A stretch of 64,000 nt of DNA from Alexandriicola marinus (GTDB lineage: Bacteria > Pseudomonadota > Alphaproteobacteria > Rhodobacterales > Rhodobacteraceae), in NCBI RefSeq assembly GCF_004000435.1, contig NZ_RBVZ01000005.1, forward strand, positions 62,001 through 126,000. Reading direction: 5' to 3'. Made by a program: the position numbers and the translations under genes. Below the pieces are notes generated by a model that did not search any database, was not told the origin of the DNA, and saw nothing but the letters and a program-made list of their open reading frames with translations. Shown here one piece after another: positions 10,599-18,649 of this stretch; within the stretch, counting starts at the first letter, position 1; the number at the start of each line of letters is the position of its first letter.

Positions 10599-11288
10599 AT
10601 GCGAGCCTTTTGCGCCGCTCTACTGTCATCGATCTGCCTTGCGCTGCCTGCGACCGCCCAGGACAATCCCGTGGTGGTGGAGCTGTTCACCTCGCAGGGA
10701 TGTTCCTCCTGCCCGCCGGCGGATGCGATGCTGCAAGAGCTGGCCTCCCGCGACGATGTGATCGCACTGGCACTGCATGTGGATTACTGGGATTACATCG
10801 GCTGGAAGGATATCTACGCCTCGCCCGAATTCACCGAACGCCAGCATGGCTATGCCCGCGCGGCGGGCGAACGCACCGTCTATACGCCGCAATTCATCAT
10901 CGGCGGGCGCGATCATGTGATCGGCGCCAACGGCATGGCCGTGATGGACCTGATCCGCAGTCAGGAGCAGGAGCCCGATGCGGTCACGCTGAGCATCGTG
11001 GCCTCGGATGGTGGCTTCAGCCTCGAGGCGCGCAGCACCGCGCGTGGCGACATGGTGGTGCAGCTGGTCCGTTATATCCCCGACTCCCGGGTCGAGATCC
11101 TGCGCGGTGAAAACCGCGGCCGGACGCTGAGCCATTCGAATGTCGTGACTGACTGGGATGTGATCGCCCGGTGGGACGGCGCCGACACCCTGCGCCTTAG
11201 CGCCGAGCTGAGCGGGTCTCAGCCCTCGGTCGTGATCGTGCAGGAAGACGGAAACGGTCCGATCCTTGCCGCGGCCCGGATCGAATAG
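10599..11288 (+). CDS. DUF1223 exported thioredoxin-like protein
   Basis: This 229-residue protein has a signal peptide (residues 1-20, cleavage after ATA) and a thioredoxin-like fold with the pattern SQGCSSCPPAD, giving a CxxC pair at C35 and C38. It belongs to DUF1223, widespread in alphaproteobacteria and without an assigned substrate. The segment LHVDYWDYIGWKD and the QFIIGG motif are typical of the family. It is divergent from acnA, the standard neighbour in Rhodobacterales. A role in periplasmic redox chemistry is inferred from the fold and CxxC only. GGGAGAACCGGG precedes the ATG at 10599. Confidence 0.88.
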   Translation: MRAFCAALLSSICLALPATAQDNPVVVELFTSQGCSSCPPADAMLQELASRDDVIALALHVDYWDYIGWKDIYASPEFTERQHGYARAAGERTVYTPQFIIGGRDHVIGANGMAVMDLIRSQEQEPDAVTLSIVASDGGFSLEARSTARGDMVVQLVRYIPDSRVEILRGENRGRTLSHSNVVTDWDVIARWDGADTLRLSAELSGSQPSVVIVQEDGNGPILAAARIE

Positions 11289-11295
11289 GGCGCTT

Positions 11296-11511
11296 TCAGC
11301 TCCGTTTCACCAGCTTCCGCGCAAAATCATGGATCGCGTGGTCCAGCGGGAACTGGTCCCGGTTTTCGTGACGCATGGATTGCAGGACTTGCGTCTGGCA
11401 GATCAGGTTTTCGGGCGGCTACGGAGGGCCAATGGCTTTCCCAGACTGCGTGGCGATCAGGGGTTTCAGGTGGCGCGGCTGGTTTCGACATGCGCCAGAC
11501 CATTCCTCCTG
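11296..11511 (-). pseudogene. possible decayed small gene
   Basis: In the 256-bp gap behind the acyltransferase, one minus-strand frame reads as plausible protein for about 70 codons but is interrupted by a TAG at 11421-11419. It ends at 11298-11296. The downstream part includes ENLICQTQVLQSMRHENRD and DHAIHDFARKLVKRS, a composition unlike random high-GC frames. No clear start codon lies in this frame, although AGGAGGAATG occurs near 11510 in a neighbouring frame. This fits a small gene broken by a nonsense change or frameshift, but chance is not excluded. No family was recognised. Confidence 0.25.
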
Positions 11512-11544
11512 TCAGTGGTTCCGGGCGCGGCGCGCGGGTCCGTG

Positions 11545-12432
11545 TCAAGTCGCGGGTTGATCCCCGCCTTTCCAACGGCGATGCACCCAGAACCATTGCC
11601 CCGGATCTCTGGCGATCCGTGCCTCGAGAGATCGGGTCATCGACAGGGTCATCTCGATCGGGTCGCCGGGGGGGATCGGAGCGTCCAGTTCGACCGAAAA
11701 GCTCAGCCCGTCGGGCAGCCGGACCCCGAAATAGGGGATCAGAACCGCGTCGTAGCGAAGCGCAAGCTCTGCCGCCGAGGTCGAGGTCCGCGCCGGTTGG
11801 CCCAGGAAGGGCAGGGGCACGCCGTCGCGGTCATGCACATCGAACAGGAGCGTGGCCATCCCCCCCGATTTCAGATGCCGGACGAAACCGCGCGTGCCTT
11901 TTGCCCCCTTGGGAAAGACGGGTCCTGACATCTGGGTCATGGTGCGGATGTAATGGGCGTTGAAAAAGGGGTTCTTCATCGGCTTGTAGAGCCCGCCGAT
12001 CGTGTAGCCCAGCCGCGTCAGAACCTGCCGGGGCGCTTCGTGATTTCCGTAGTGGCCCGTGACGAACAGGACGGGCCGTCCCTCGGCGCTCGCGGCCTCG
12101 AGCGCGGCCAGTCCGGGGCCGGTCGGCGTGGTCGTGGCAAGGTCGCGGCCGAGGTCCGGCCAGCTGTAATTCTCGATAATGGTGCGACCGGCGTTATCAA
12201 GAACGGCCCGGGCGATCCGGCGCCGCTCTGCCGGGGTCATTTCGGGATGGATCCGTCCGAGGTTGGTGCGGGCTCTGGCCTCATAGCCCGCCACGGGCCC
12301 GACGAGGCGGGCCATCGCTGCGCCCATCAGGGCGCGCCGCCGGTTGAAGGGCAGGGTCATCGCCGCGCCGATCAACCCCCGGATCGCCCTGTCTTCGAGC
12401 CATTGCAGCGACGTTCCGGACGGCTCGGGCAT
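11545..12432 (-). CDS. LpxL/HtrB-type lysophospholipid acyltransferase
   Basis: This 295-residue membrane-associated acyltransferase is of the lipid A late-acyltransferase superfamily, which transfers an acyl chain to a lipid A precursor or a lysophospholipid. The catalytic H-x4-E motif appears as GHYGNHEAP, and the later block FDVHDRDGVPLPFLGQPARTSTS matches the second conserved region. The C-terminal WFWVHRRWK motif is characteristic of LpxL proteins. The exact acceptor cannot be told from sequence. The nearest downstream gene on this strand is the convergent DUF1223 gene beyond the gap. Confidence 0.88.
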   Translation of the reverse strand: MPEPSGTSLQWLEDRAIRGLIGAAMTLPFNRRRALMGAAMARLVGPVAGYEARARTNLGRIHPEMTPAERRRIARAVLDNAGRTIIENYSWPDLGRDLATTTPTGPGLAALEAASAEGRPVLFVTGHYGNHEAPRQVLTRLGYTIGGLYKPMKNPFFNAHYIRTMTQMSGPVFPKGAKGTRGFVRHLKSGGMATLLFDVHDRDGVPLPFLGQPARTSTSAAELALRYDAVLIPYFGVRLPDGLSFSVELDAPIPPGDPIEMTLSMTRSLEARIARDPGQWFWVHRRWKGGDQPAT

Positions 12433-12624
12433 GGTTCGCGGGTGCTTTTCGGTTGCGTATCGGGTCGGTCACAGGTGCCGGCAAGGAACGGCGCAGGCCT
12501 GTCGGGGCATCGGCTTTGGCAAGCCACCGGTCCGGACCGCCGCCCTTCTGTCAGGCCCGGTCTGCATAGCCCGACAAAGGGCGATTGGCTAGGCCATGCC
12601 GCAGGCGCGCGCGACGGTCAGGGA

Positions 12625-13725
12625 TCAATCGTCTTCGTCCTCCTGTTCCACCTCGATCAACGTCAATTCGCCTGAATCGGCCGCCGCCCGGATCGCGCGG
12701 ACGACGTCGCCCATGGCCTCTTCGCCGGCGGCCCGGCGGATGCGGCCCTTGTCGGCGATCTCTTCTCGCAGCGCGTCAGCCATCCGCTGAGAGATATTGG
12801 ACAGGATGAATTCCGCGGCCTGCGCCAGATCACCGCCCGCCGCCAATGCCGCGGTCAGCGCAGTGACAAGGACCGCATCCTCGATGTCGCGCGTGATCTT
12901 GGGCACGTCGGGCGTGCTGATCCTTTCGGGAATATCCGCGAAGGTGAAGATCGATTTCCGAACCTCGTCGGCAAAGCCCGGATCGTCCGAGGACAGCCCT
13001 TCGAGGACGTGATCGCGTGTCGCGGCCACGCTGGAATTCAGGATCGCGCCCACACGTTTGGGCGGGGGGCTTTCGAAGACGGGGGCAGGCTTGGCACAAT
13101 GGCTGCGCGCGATGGCGGCGCCGATCCTCTGGACCGCGTCCTGCCGGACGTCGCTTGTCTGTGACATCGCATAGGTGATCCGCCGGGCCATTTCGCCGGG
13201 CAGAAGGCCGAGGAGGGCTGCGGCCTTGCCGACGGGCAGTTTCGACATCACGACGGCGGCGACCTCGGTGCTTTCTTCCTCCATGACGGGGACAAGGTCC
13301 TGCGCGCTCAGCGCCACGATCTGGGACCAGGGATCCTGGTCGGACTCGGCCAGTTCGGAACGGATACGCGCGGCGGTCGTCGGGCTGATCTGATCGGCCA
13401 GCCGTTTCAGCGCGGCCTCGACCCCGCCCGGCACCGCGATGCCCACCCGTTCCAGATCGCGGGCGAATTCTCGGGCGACCTTCTGCATGGTTTCGCGATC
13501 GACGATGCGAAGATCGGCCAGTTCCCGGGTCAGGTTCAGCTGAACATCCTCGGGCAGCGATGACAGGGACAGTTTCTGTCCGTCCGCCAGCAGCATTTGG
13601 ACGATGACGGCTGCCTTGCGGCGGCGCGACAGGCGTGGTGCAAGATTGGGATCGGGGGCGGCGGGGGAAGGTCGGGACGGGTCGGAGGGAGGCGAAGCGT
13701 TCTGCGTCGTCGTGACCTGCATCAT
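12625..13725 (-). CDS. FliG-like flagellar motor switch protein
   Basis: This 366-residue protein resembles FliG, the C-ring rotor protein that contacts the stator. A proline-rich N-terminal tail (1-30) precedes the N domain, the ARM-type middle domain and a C-terminal domain ending in an acidic tail. The middle-domain motif normally EHPQ is EEST (about residues 150-153) here, so a residue set important for FliM binding is altered. The C-terminal part (FTFADIPERISTPDVPKITRDI to LREEIADKGRIRR) keeps the torque-helix context. No other flagellar gene is in the window, so this is an orphan copy. A 10-bp inverted repeat lies just upstream. Confidence 0.8.
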   Translation of the reverse strand: MMQVTTTQNASPPSDPSRPSPAAPDPNLAPRLSRRRKAAVIVQMLLADGQKLSLSSLPEDVQLNLTRELADLRIVDRETMQKVAREFARDLERVGIAVPGGVEAALKRLADQISPTTAARIRSELAESDQDPWSQIVALSAQDLVPVMEEESTEVAAVVMSKLPVGKAAALLGLLPGEMARRITYAMSQTSDVRQDAVQRIGAAIARSHCAKPAPVFESPPPKRVGAILNSSVAATRDHVLEGLSSDDPGFADEVRKSIFTFADIPERISTPDVPKITRDIEDAVLVTALTAALAAGGDLAQAAEFILSNISQRMADALREEIADKGRIRRAAGEEAMGDVVRAIRAAADSGELTLIEVEQEDEDD

Positions 13726-13736
13726 CGATACTCGCG

Positions 13737-13763
13737 ATTGAACCTGGGACTATCAGGTTCAAT
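13737..13763. promoter_or_regulatory. inverted repeat upstream of the fliG-like gene
   Basis: Perfect 10-bp arms ATTGAACCTG (13737-13746) and CAGGTTCAAT (13754-13763) with a 7-base spacer end 12 bases from the fliG-like start codon. No U-tract follows in either direction, which argues for an operator or a 5' leader hairpin rather than a terminator. Confidence 0.5.
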
Positions 13764-13802
13764 AGACGCAGTTTCATGAACCGTGAGTTAACACGGCTTG
13801 TG

Positions 13803-14303
13803 TCAATTCTCCGGGCTGGGGTGGGAGAACCCGATTGTCATCCCGCGCAGCGTCTCGCGCGTTGCGGGCGACAGGGGCGCAAGTCCGGTCGTGGCCTTGT
13901 GCAGCAATTCGACCAACCCTGTTATCGCGGTTTTCTCATCGTCGGAAAAGGTGCCCTCGCTGCGGGAGAAACTGGCGATTGAACGCGTTTCGCCGTCTTC
14001 AATCGCACAGGTGAAGCCTTCATTGATGCCGAACTCCCGCGCCATGGACATGATGCCGTCCGAATCATTGTCGCTGAGTTCCGACCAATCAATCACGCCG
14101 AGGTTGTCAAACCCCCAGATGACAGTCGGGTCACGCATAAGAAAACCTTTGCTCGAATAGATATCGATCCACGCCTTTGGATAGGTCTGAAACAGGTAGG
14201 TTGGCGTCGTAAACTTGATGTGTAGCGCGATCGCGTAGCCAGCCGGAGCAAGGACCTTAAGCTCGGCAAGTTTCCTGCCCATTTCTTGCTCATCAAGCAT
14301 CAC
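13803..14303 (-). CDS. LuxR-type autoinducer-binding protein lacking the HTH domain
   Basis: The 166-residue protein is an autoinducer-binding domain only. The four residues that contact acyl-homoserine lactone in TraR-type receptors are present with exact spacing: W45, Y49, D58 and W73. The frame ends in LSPATRETLRGMTIGFSHP, which looks like the first helix of a LuxR HTH, and then stops; no HTH remnant follows in any minus-strand frame before the fliG-like gene. It is divergent from a complete LuxR gene. It may bind the signal without DNA binding, acting as a sink or as an inhibitory partner of LuxR; this is inference. Confidence 0.85.
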   Translation of the reverse strand: MMLDEQEMGRKLAELKVLAPAGYAIALHIKFTTPTYLFQTYPKAWIDIYSSKGFLMRDPTVIWGFDNLGVIDWSELSDNDSDGIMSMAREFGINEGFTCAIEDGETRSIASFSRSEGTFSDDEKTAITGLVELLHKATTGLAPLSPATRETLRGMTIGFSHPSPEN

Positions 14304-14469
14304 GTCTCTCCCGGCGTTCGCTTTCAGGTTGATCTTGGTAAGGCTGCTATCCTACTGTGTAGTCCGGCCTGTGGGTGATCAAGTGCATATATTTATGGGG
14401 TGATTGCCGGTGGCTCTTAGTCGAAAGGGATCGGGGCTTGGCGTCGAACGGAAGTAGAGGTCCTCTGCG

Positions 14470-15081
14470 TTGAGCGACGTGATTGAATATCAAGCAGATT
14501 TGGATGAGTTGGCTCCGGCGGGATATTACATAGCCCTGCGCGTCGGGTTTGCGTTTCCCCTTGAAGAACGAAATGCCCTGCCGCCCGACTGGGTGGATTT
14601 CTACACCCGGCAGCGGTTCATGATGCATGATCCCGTGATCCGCTGGATCTATGCCAATGTCGGCGCCATTCGATGGTCCGGGATCGACATCGAAGACCCG
14701 AAACATGTGATCGGGCTGGGCCGGGATTACGGTCTGAAATACGGGGCAGCGATCAGCTGTTTCGACGAGAATTCCGACGGGCAGCGCTCCTTCGGGACAT
14801 TTGCCCGGGCCGATCGCGAATATACCGATGCCGAGATCGAGCGCCTGACGCAGCTGGTCACGATCCTGCATGAGGATCGCGCCCCGCCGACCAACCTGAC
14901 GGAAGCCGAACTCGAGGCGCTGCGGCTGGTCAAGGACGGGATGCGGCTCAAGCAGATGGCATTCGAACTGGGCGTGTCCGAGGGGGCGATCAAGCAGCGG
15001 CTCAAGAACGCCAAGCTGAAGCTTCGCGCAACGACCGGCGCGCAGGCCGTGACCCGGGCGAGCGACTTCGGACTGATCTGA
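14470..15081 (+). CDS. LuxR-family quorum-sensing transcriptional regulator
   Basis: This 203-residue acyl-homoserine-lactone receptor has an N-terminal autoinducer-binding domain with W41, Y45, D54 and W69, matching TraR W57, Y61, D70 and W85 at a constant offset of 16. The C-terminal GerE-type HTH reads LTEAELEALRLVKDG and then VSEGAIKQRLKNAKLKL. The start is a TTG at 14470 with AGAGG about 11 bases upstream; a GTG lies 3 codons downstream. luxI follows in the same direction after a 151-bp leader with unusual structure. No clear 18-20-bp lux box was found. Confidence 0.92.
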   Translation: MSDVIEYQADLDELAPAGYYIALRVGFAFPLEERNALPPDWVDFYTRQRFMMHDPVIRWIYANVGAIRWSGIDIEDPKHVIGLGRDYGLKYGAAISCFDENSDGQRSFGTFARADREYTDAEIERLTQLVTILHEDRAPPTNLTEAELEALRLVKDGMRLKQMAFELGVSEGAIKQRLKNAKLKLRATTGAQAVTRASDFGLI

Positions 15082-15115
15082 GACGGACCGCACGACGCGC
15101 GTGTTCGCGCTCTCT

Positions 15116-15136
15116 TTATCCACAGTCTTATCCACA
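15116..15136 (+). promoter_or_regulatory. two tandem exact DnaA boxes upstream of luxI
   Basis: The 9-mer TTATCCACA occurs exactly at 15116-15124 and again at 15128-15136 on the plus strand, 12 bases apart. This is the strong consensus DnaA box. The pair lies about 35 bases upstream of the predicted luxI -35 element and behind the luxR stop. No replication-origin gene is nearby, so a regulatory role is the more likely one if the sites are functional. Confidence 0.6.
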
Positions 15137-15170
15137 GAATTGTCGTGGTCTCTCTCCACCTGAGGCTGTA

Positions 15171-15227
15171 TTGACTGGTTAACAACCAAAAGAATAAATC
15201 GCACAATAGACTCTCCATAAAGGAGAG
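15171..15227 (+). promoter_or_regulatory. predicted luxI promoter, operator-like repeat and SD-covering hairpin
   Basis: TTGACT (15171-15176) and ATAAAT (15194-15199) are spaced by 17 bases. The inverted repeat TGGTT-AAC-AACCA (15176-15188) lies in the spacer and could be a binding site. Downstream, CTCTCC (15211-15216) pairs perfectly with GGAGAG (15222-15227) across a 5-base loop; this second arm is the Shine-Dalgarno for the ATG at 15233. The stem would hide the ribosome binding site when folded. Confidence 0.5.
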
Positions 15228-15232
15228 CAAAC

Positions 15233-15886
15233 ATGGAAAACATCACTTTCAACCTGTCTTCACTTCACCTTCACGGGGCTGCTTTTTATGATTTTCTTGG
15301 CCTTAGGAAGCGATTCTTCGTCGATCAGCTGAATTGGGATATTCCGCATGACGACAAAGTCGAAATGGATCAATACGACAACCCAAAGGCGTTTTACTCG
15401 CTTGTCCTGCGGGACGGCATGGTTATTGGCGGCGCCCGGGCCATGGCGACGACAGCGATCTGGGGTGAACACACCTATATGCTGCGCGATGCCGTGAACG
15501 GGAAGCTCGCCGATATCCCCGAAGACATCATGGGCCGCGAGGTCGCGAGCGATTCAATCTGGGAATGCACCCGGCTCGTGATGTCGGACGAGTTGACGAC
15601 CCATGCCGAACGTTCGACCTGCCTGTCGCTGATCGTCAACGGACTGGTCGAGGTCGCGGGCGCGAACGGGGCGGAACGGCTGATCTCTCTGTCTCCGCTG
15701 GCGCTCATGCGGGCCTTGCGACAGCTGGGCTTCGGCGCGGAGCGGATCGGGGAGCCCTATCTCAACGATGACGGCCGCAAATACGCGGTGTTGTCGATGC
15801 CGGCGGCAACCGGCCGCAGCCGGGTGCCAAGCGTGACCCATGTGACAGGGCCCAAGCCGCTTCATGCGCCCGCGGTCGCGGCATGA
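15233..15886 (+). CDS. acyl-homoserine-lactone synthase, LuxI family
   Basis: This 217-residue enzyme makes N-acyl-homoserine lactone from S-adenosylmethionine and acyl-ACP. Conserved LuxI residues are in place: R25, F29, W35, D46, D49, R69, and the E111/R114 pair in WECTRLVM. The tail beyond about residue 195 is proline- and alanine-rich and not conserved. It forms a quorum-sensing pair with the LuxR upstream. The acyl chain cannot be predicted from sequence. Confidence 0.95.
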   Translation: MENITFNLSSLHLHGAAFYDFLGLRKRFFVDQLNWDIPHDDKVEMDQYDNPKAFYSLVLRDGMVIGGARAMATTAIWGEHTYMLRDAVNGKLADIPEDIMGREVASDSIWECTRLVMSDELTTHAERSTCLSLIVNGLVEVAGANGAERLISLSPLALMRALRQLGFGAERIGEPYLNDDGRKYAVLSMPAATGRSRVPSVTHVTGPKPLHAPAVAA

Positions 15887-16028
15887 CAGCATCGGGATCG
15901 GCGATGGTCCGATATCGCGCGTGATGTCACGCCGGTCGGCCCAGGGGAGAAGTCCGGCGTTCGCTGCCGCTGGCCGTCTTCTTCCGACCTGAAACCTGCA
16001 ACATCCGGCGACCGGGGCCGGATACCAC

Positions 16029-17336
16029 CTACTCTGTGCCGAACACTCGGCCAAAGATGGTGTCGACATGCTTCAGATGATACCCGAGGTCGAATTTCTC
16101 TTCGATCTCAGCTTCCGACAGGGCCGCCGTGACCTCGGCGTCGGCCAGAAGCTCGGTTTTGAAATCCTTGCCCTCTTCCCAGACCTTCATCGCGTTGCGC
16201 TGAACCAGCCGGTAGGCATCTTCGCGGCTGACACCGGCCTGCGTCAGCGCAAGCAGAACCCGCTGCGACATGACCAGCCCGCGGAACTTGTTCATGTTGG
16301 CCAGCATCGTCTCGGGATAGACCACCAGTTTTTCCACCACACCGGCAAGCCGGTGCAGCGCGAAATCAAGCGTCACGGTCGCGTCCGGCCCAATCGCGCG
16401 TTCGACCGAGGAATGCGAGATGTCACGCTCGTGCCAGAGTGCCACGTTCTCGAGCGCGGGCACCACGGCGGAGCGCACCAGTCGGGCAAGTCCCGTGAGG
16501 TTCTCGGTCAGGACCGGGTTGCGCTTGTGCGGCATCGCCGACGAGCCTTTCTGGCCCGCGGAAAAGAATTCCTCGGCTTCCAGAACCTCGGTGCGCTGCA
16601 TGTGGCGGATCTCGGTGGCGATGTTCTCGATCGAGGAGGCGATGACGCCCAGCGTGGCAAAGAACATCGCGTGCCGGTCTCGCGGGATGATCTGCGTGCT
16701 GATCGGCTCGGGGCGCAGTCCCAGCTTGTCACAGACATGTTCCTCGACCGAGGGGTCGATATTGGCGAAAGTGCCCACGGCGCCGGAGATCGCGCCGGTC
16801 GCGATCTCCCACCGGGCCTTTTCAAGGCGGTTCCGGTTGCGATCCATCTCGGCATAGAAGCGTGCGAAAGTCAGGCCCATGGTGGTGGGTTCGGCATGGA
16901 TGCCGTGGCTGCGCCCGATGCGCACAGTGTCCTTGTGCTCCATCGCGCGGGTCTTGAGTGCGGCCAGAACCCGGTCGATGCCCGCCAGCAGCAGATCGGC
17001 CGCGCGGGTCAGCTGGATGTTCAAGGTGGTGTCCAGCACGTCCGATGAGGTCATCCCCTGATGGACGAACCGCGCCTCGTCGCTGCCCACGATCTCGGCC
17101 AGATGGGTCAGGAACGCGATCACGTCATGTTTCGTCACGGCCTCGATCTCGTCGATGCGGGCCACGTCGAATTCAACGTCCCTGGCTTTCCAGACGGCCT
17201 CGGCATTCTCGCGCGGGATAACGCCCAGATCGGCCATCGCGTCACAGGCGTGGGCCTCGATCTCGAACCAGATGCGGAACTTGGTCGCGGGCTCCCAGAT
17301 GGCGGTCATTTCGGGGCGGGAATAGCGAGGGATCAT
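16029..17336 (-). CDS. purB: adenylosuccinate lyase
   Basis: PurB acts twice in purine synthesis, cleaving SAICAR to AICAR plus fumarate and adenylosuccinate to AMP plus fumarate. The 435-residue protein has the fumarase-superfamily signature [11 protein letters not shown] containing the flexible catalytic loop, [12 protein letters not shown] near residue 90, and the histidine region [11 protein letters not shown]. The start [10 protein letters not shown] at 17336 is the usual N-terminus; longer in-frame extensions are discounted. It is transcribed opposite to its neighbours and appears monocistronic. Confidence 0.97.
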   Translation of the reverse strand: MIPRYSRPEMTAIWEPATKFRIWFEIEAHACDAMADLGVIPRENAEAVWKARDVEFDVARIDEIEAVTKHDVIAFLTHLAEIVGSDEARFVHQGMTSSDVLDTTLNIQLTRAADLLLAGIDRVLAALKTRAMEHKDTVRIGRSHGIHAEPTTMGLTFARFYAEMDRNRNRLEKARWEIATGAISGAVGTFANIDPSVEEHVCDKLGLRPEPISTQIIPRDRHAMFFATLGVIASSIENIATEIRHMQRTEVLEAEEFFSAGQKGSSAMPHKRNPVLTENLTGLARLVRSAVVPALENVALWHERDISHSSVERAIGPDATVTLDFALHRLAGVVEKLVVYPETMLANMNKFRGLVMSQRVLLALTQAGVSREDAYRLVQRNAMKVWEEGKDFKTELLADAEVTAALSEAEIEEKFDLGYHLKHVDTIFGRVFGTE

Positions 17337-17420
17337 GCGGGAAGGCCCTTTCGAGGATGTCATTGCCGGTCTGGGCGCGTCATACTCCCCCCCGCACGGG
17401 GTCACAAGAAGGGGGGCGAG

Positions 17421-17852
17421 ATGAAAGCGGAGGCCTTTCTGGGCCGGTGGCGCATTACGCGCGAGATCGAGGATCGCCTTGGTCCGGACGCCCGCTTTGA
17501 CGGTGAGGCCGTGATCTCCGAGACGGCGCCGGGCCGATGGCTCTATCACGAGACCGGGCGTCTGGGCTTTGGCACCGGTCCGCTATTCGAGGCCGAGCGC
17601 CGCTATGTCTGGGCGCCGGACGCGACCGGGATCGAGGTGTTCTTCGAGGATGGCCGTGCCTTTCACCGCATCCCCCTTGCCGGCGGCGCCGACCGCCATC
17701 ACTGCGATCCCGACCTCTATGACGTGACCTACGATTTCACCGCTTGGCCGCAATGTTGGGCGATCTGGACGGTGTCCGGGCCGCGCAAGTCCTACGTAAT
17801 GCGCAGCCGTTATCGCCAACAGGACTTGCAGTCAGGCGCGTCACGAGGCTAG
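17421..17852 (+). CDS. DUF6314 family protein
   Basis: This 143-residue cytoplasmic protein has a lipocalin-like pattern: an N-terminal FLGRWRITREIED segment, then repeated beta strands such as GRWLYHETGRLGF and ERRYVWAPDATGIEVFFEDGRAFH, and a C-terminal HHCDPDLYDVTYDF block. This matches DUF6314, for which no function is assigned. GGGGGGCGAG directly precedes the ATG at 17421. bioY begins 33 bases after its stop, so the two may be co-transcribed. Confidence 0.82.
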   Translation: MKAEAFLGRWRITREIEDRLGPDARFDGEAVISETAPGRWLYHETGRLGFGTGPLFEAERRYVWAPDATGIEVFFEDGRAFHRIPLAGGADRHHCDPDLYDVTYDFTAWPQCWAIWTVSGPRKSYVMRSRYRQQDLQSGASRG

Positions 17853-17885
17853 GTGGAACAAACGCGACATGACTGGGAGTTCGCC

Positions 17886-18485
17886 ATGAGCATTTTGAAC
17901 GGGCAGCCTGTGCTGATCGACACTTTCGGAGCCCGCGACGGCGCGCGGCACCTTATCAAGCAGGCGGCGCTGGTGGCCCTTGGCGTTCTGGCCATCGCGA
18001 TCGCGGCGCAAATCCGGGTGCCGATGTGGCCGGTTCCTGTCACCATGCAGACCTTTGCCGTTCTGACCGTGGGCGCGGCCTTCGGCGCGCGGCTGGGCCT
18101 CGTGACGCTGCTCGCCTATCTTGCGCTCGGCGCGATGGGGGCGGCGGTGTTCACCGGTGAGGGCGCAGGTCTGGCCTATATGATGGGGCCGACCGGCGGC
18201 TATCTGCTGGGCTTCGCGGTCGCGGCATGGGCCGTGGGCGCGCTTGCCCGCCGGGGCTGGTCGCAAAGCGTGACGGGCATGATCGGTGCACTGCTGATCG
18301 GCAACGCGATCATCTATGCCTTCGGCCTTCCGTGGATGGCCTACCTGTTTCTGGCCGAGCGCGGCGCCGAATGGGTTCTTCAGTGGGGCATGACGAATTT
18401 CCTTCTGGGTGACGCGATCAAGCTGATGCTGGCCGCACTTCTGATCCCGGGCCTGTGGACGCTGATGGGCAAGGCTCGCGGCTGA
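17886..18485 (+). CDS. bioY: biotin transporter substrate-binding S component BioY
   Basis: BioY is the membrane-embedded biotin-binding subunit of energy-coupling-factor transporters and can work alone in some bacteria. The 199-residue protein has six predicted helices and the family signatures QIRVPMWPVPVTMQT and MGPTGGYLLGF. The ATG at 17886 follows GGGAG; an in-frame GTG at 17853 would add 11 residues and lacks a site. No bioM or bioN and no BioR box (TTATNNATAA type) is visible nearby, so solitary function or shared ECF subunits must be assumed. A strong terminator follows. Confidence 0.93.
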   Translation: MSILNGQPVLIDTFGARDGARHLIKQAALVALGVLAIAIAAQIRVPMWPVPVTMQTFAVLTVGAAFGARLGLVTLLAYLALGAMGAAVFTGEGAGLAYMMGPTGGYLLGFAVAAWAVGALARRGWSQSVTGMIGALLIGNAIIYAFGLPWMAYLFLAERGAEWVLQWGMTNFLLGDAIKLMLAALLIPGLWTLMGKARG

Positions 18486-18510
18486 TCCAGAGCGGCTGTT
18501 ATTGAAATGA

Positions 18511-18550
18511 GAGGCGCGGACCGTGACCGGTCCGCGCCTCGTTCTTTTTC
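18511..18550 (+). terminator. intrinsic terminator after bioY
   Basis: A 13-bp perfect stem, GAGGCGCGGACCG and CGGTCCGCGCCTC, with loop TGAC is followed by GTTCTTTTTC. It ends the DUF6314-bioY transcription unit 25 bases after the bioY stop. Confidence 0.92.
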
Positions 18551-18649
18551 CGGGGACGCCTTGTGAGGTGAGCCAGATATGCGGGTGGTGTGGAAACTGG
18601 CCGCTGGCCCGAAGCCTCCGGCGGGAGTATTTGGGCCTCTGCGAAAGGA

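Noticed and set aside
14304-14469. lux box between the truncated and the complete LuxR genes
   Set aside because: No 18-20-bp palindrome of the lux-box type was found in the divergent region.
14347-15252. 301-codon minus-strand open frame opposite luxR
   Set aside because: It is antisense to a LuxR gene with perfect ligand-pocket residues and runs into the luxI leader.
15919-15932. Palindrome GCGTGATGTCACGC behind luxI
   Set aside because: It is short, has almost no loop and no U-tract, and such sites occur by chance in GC-rich DNA.
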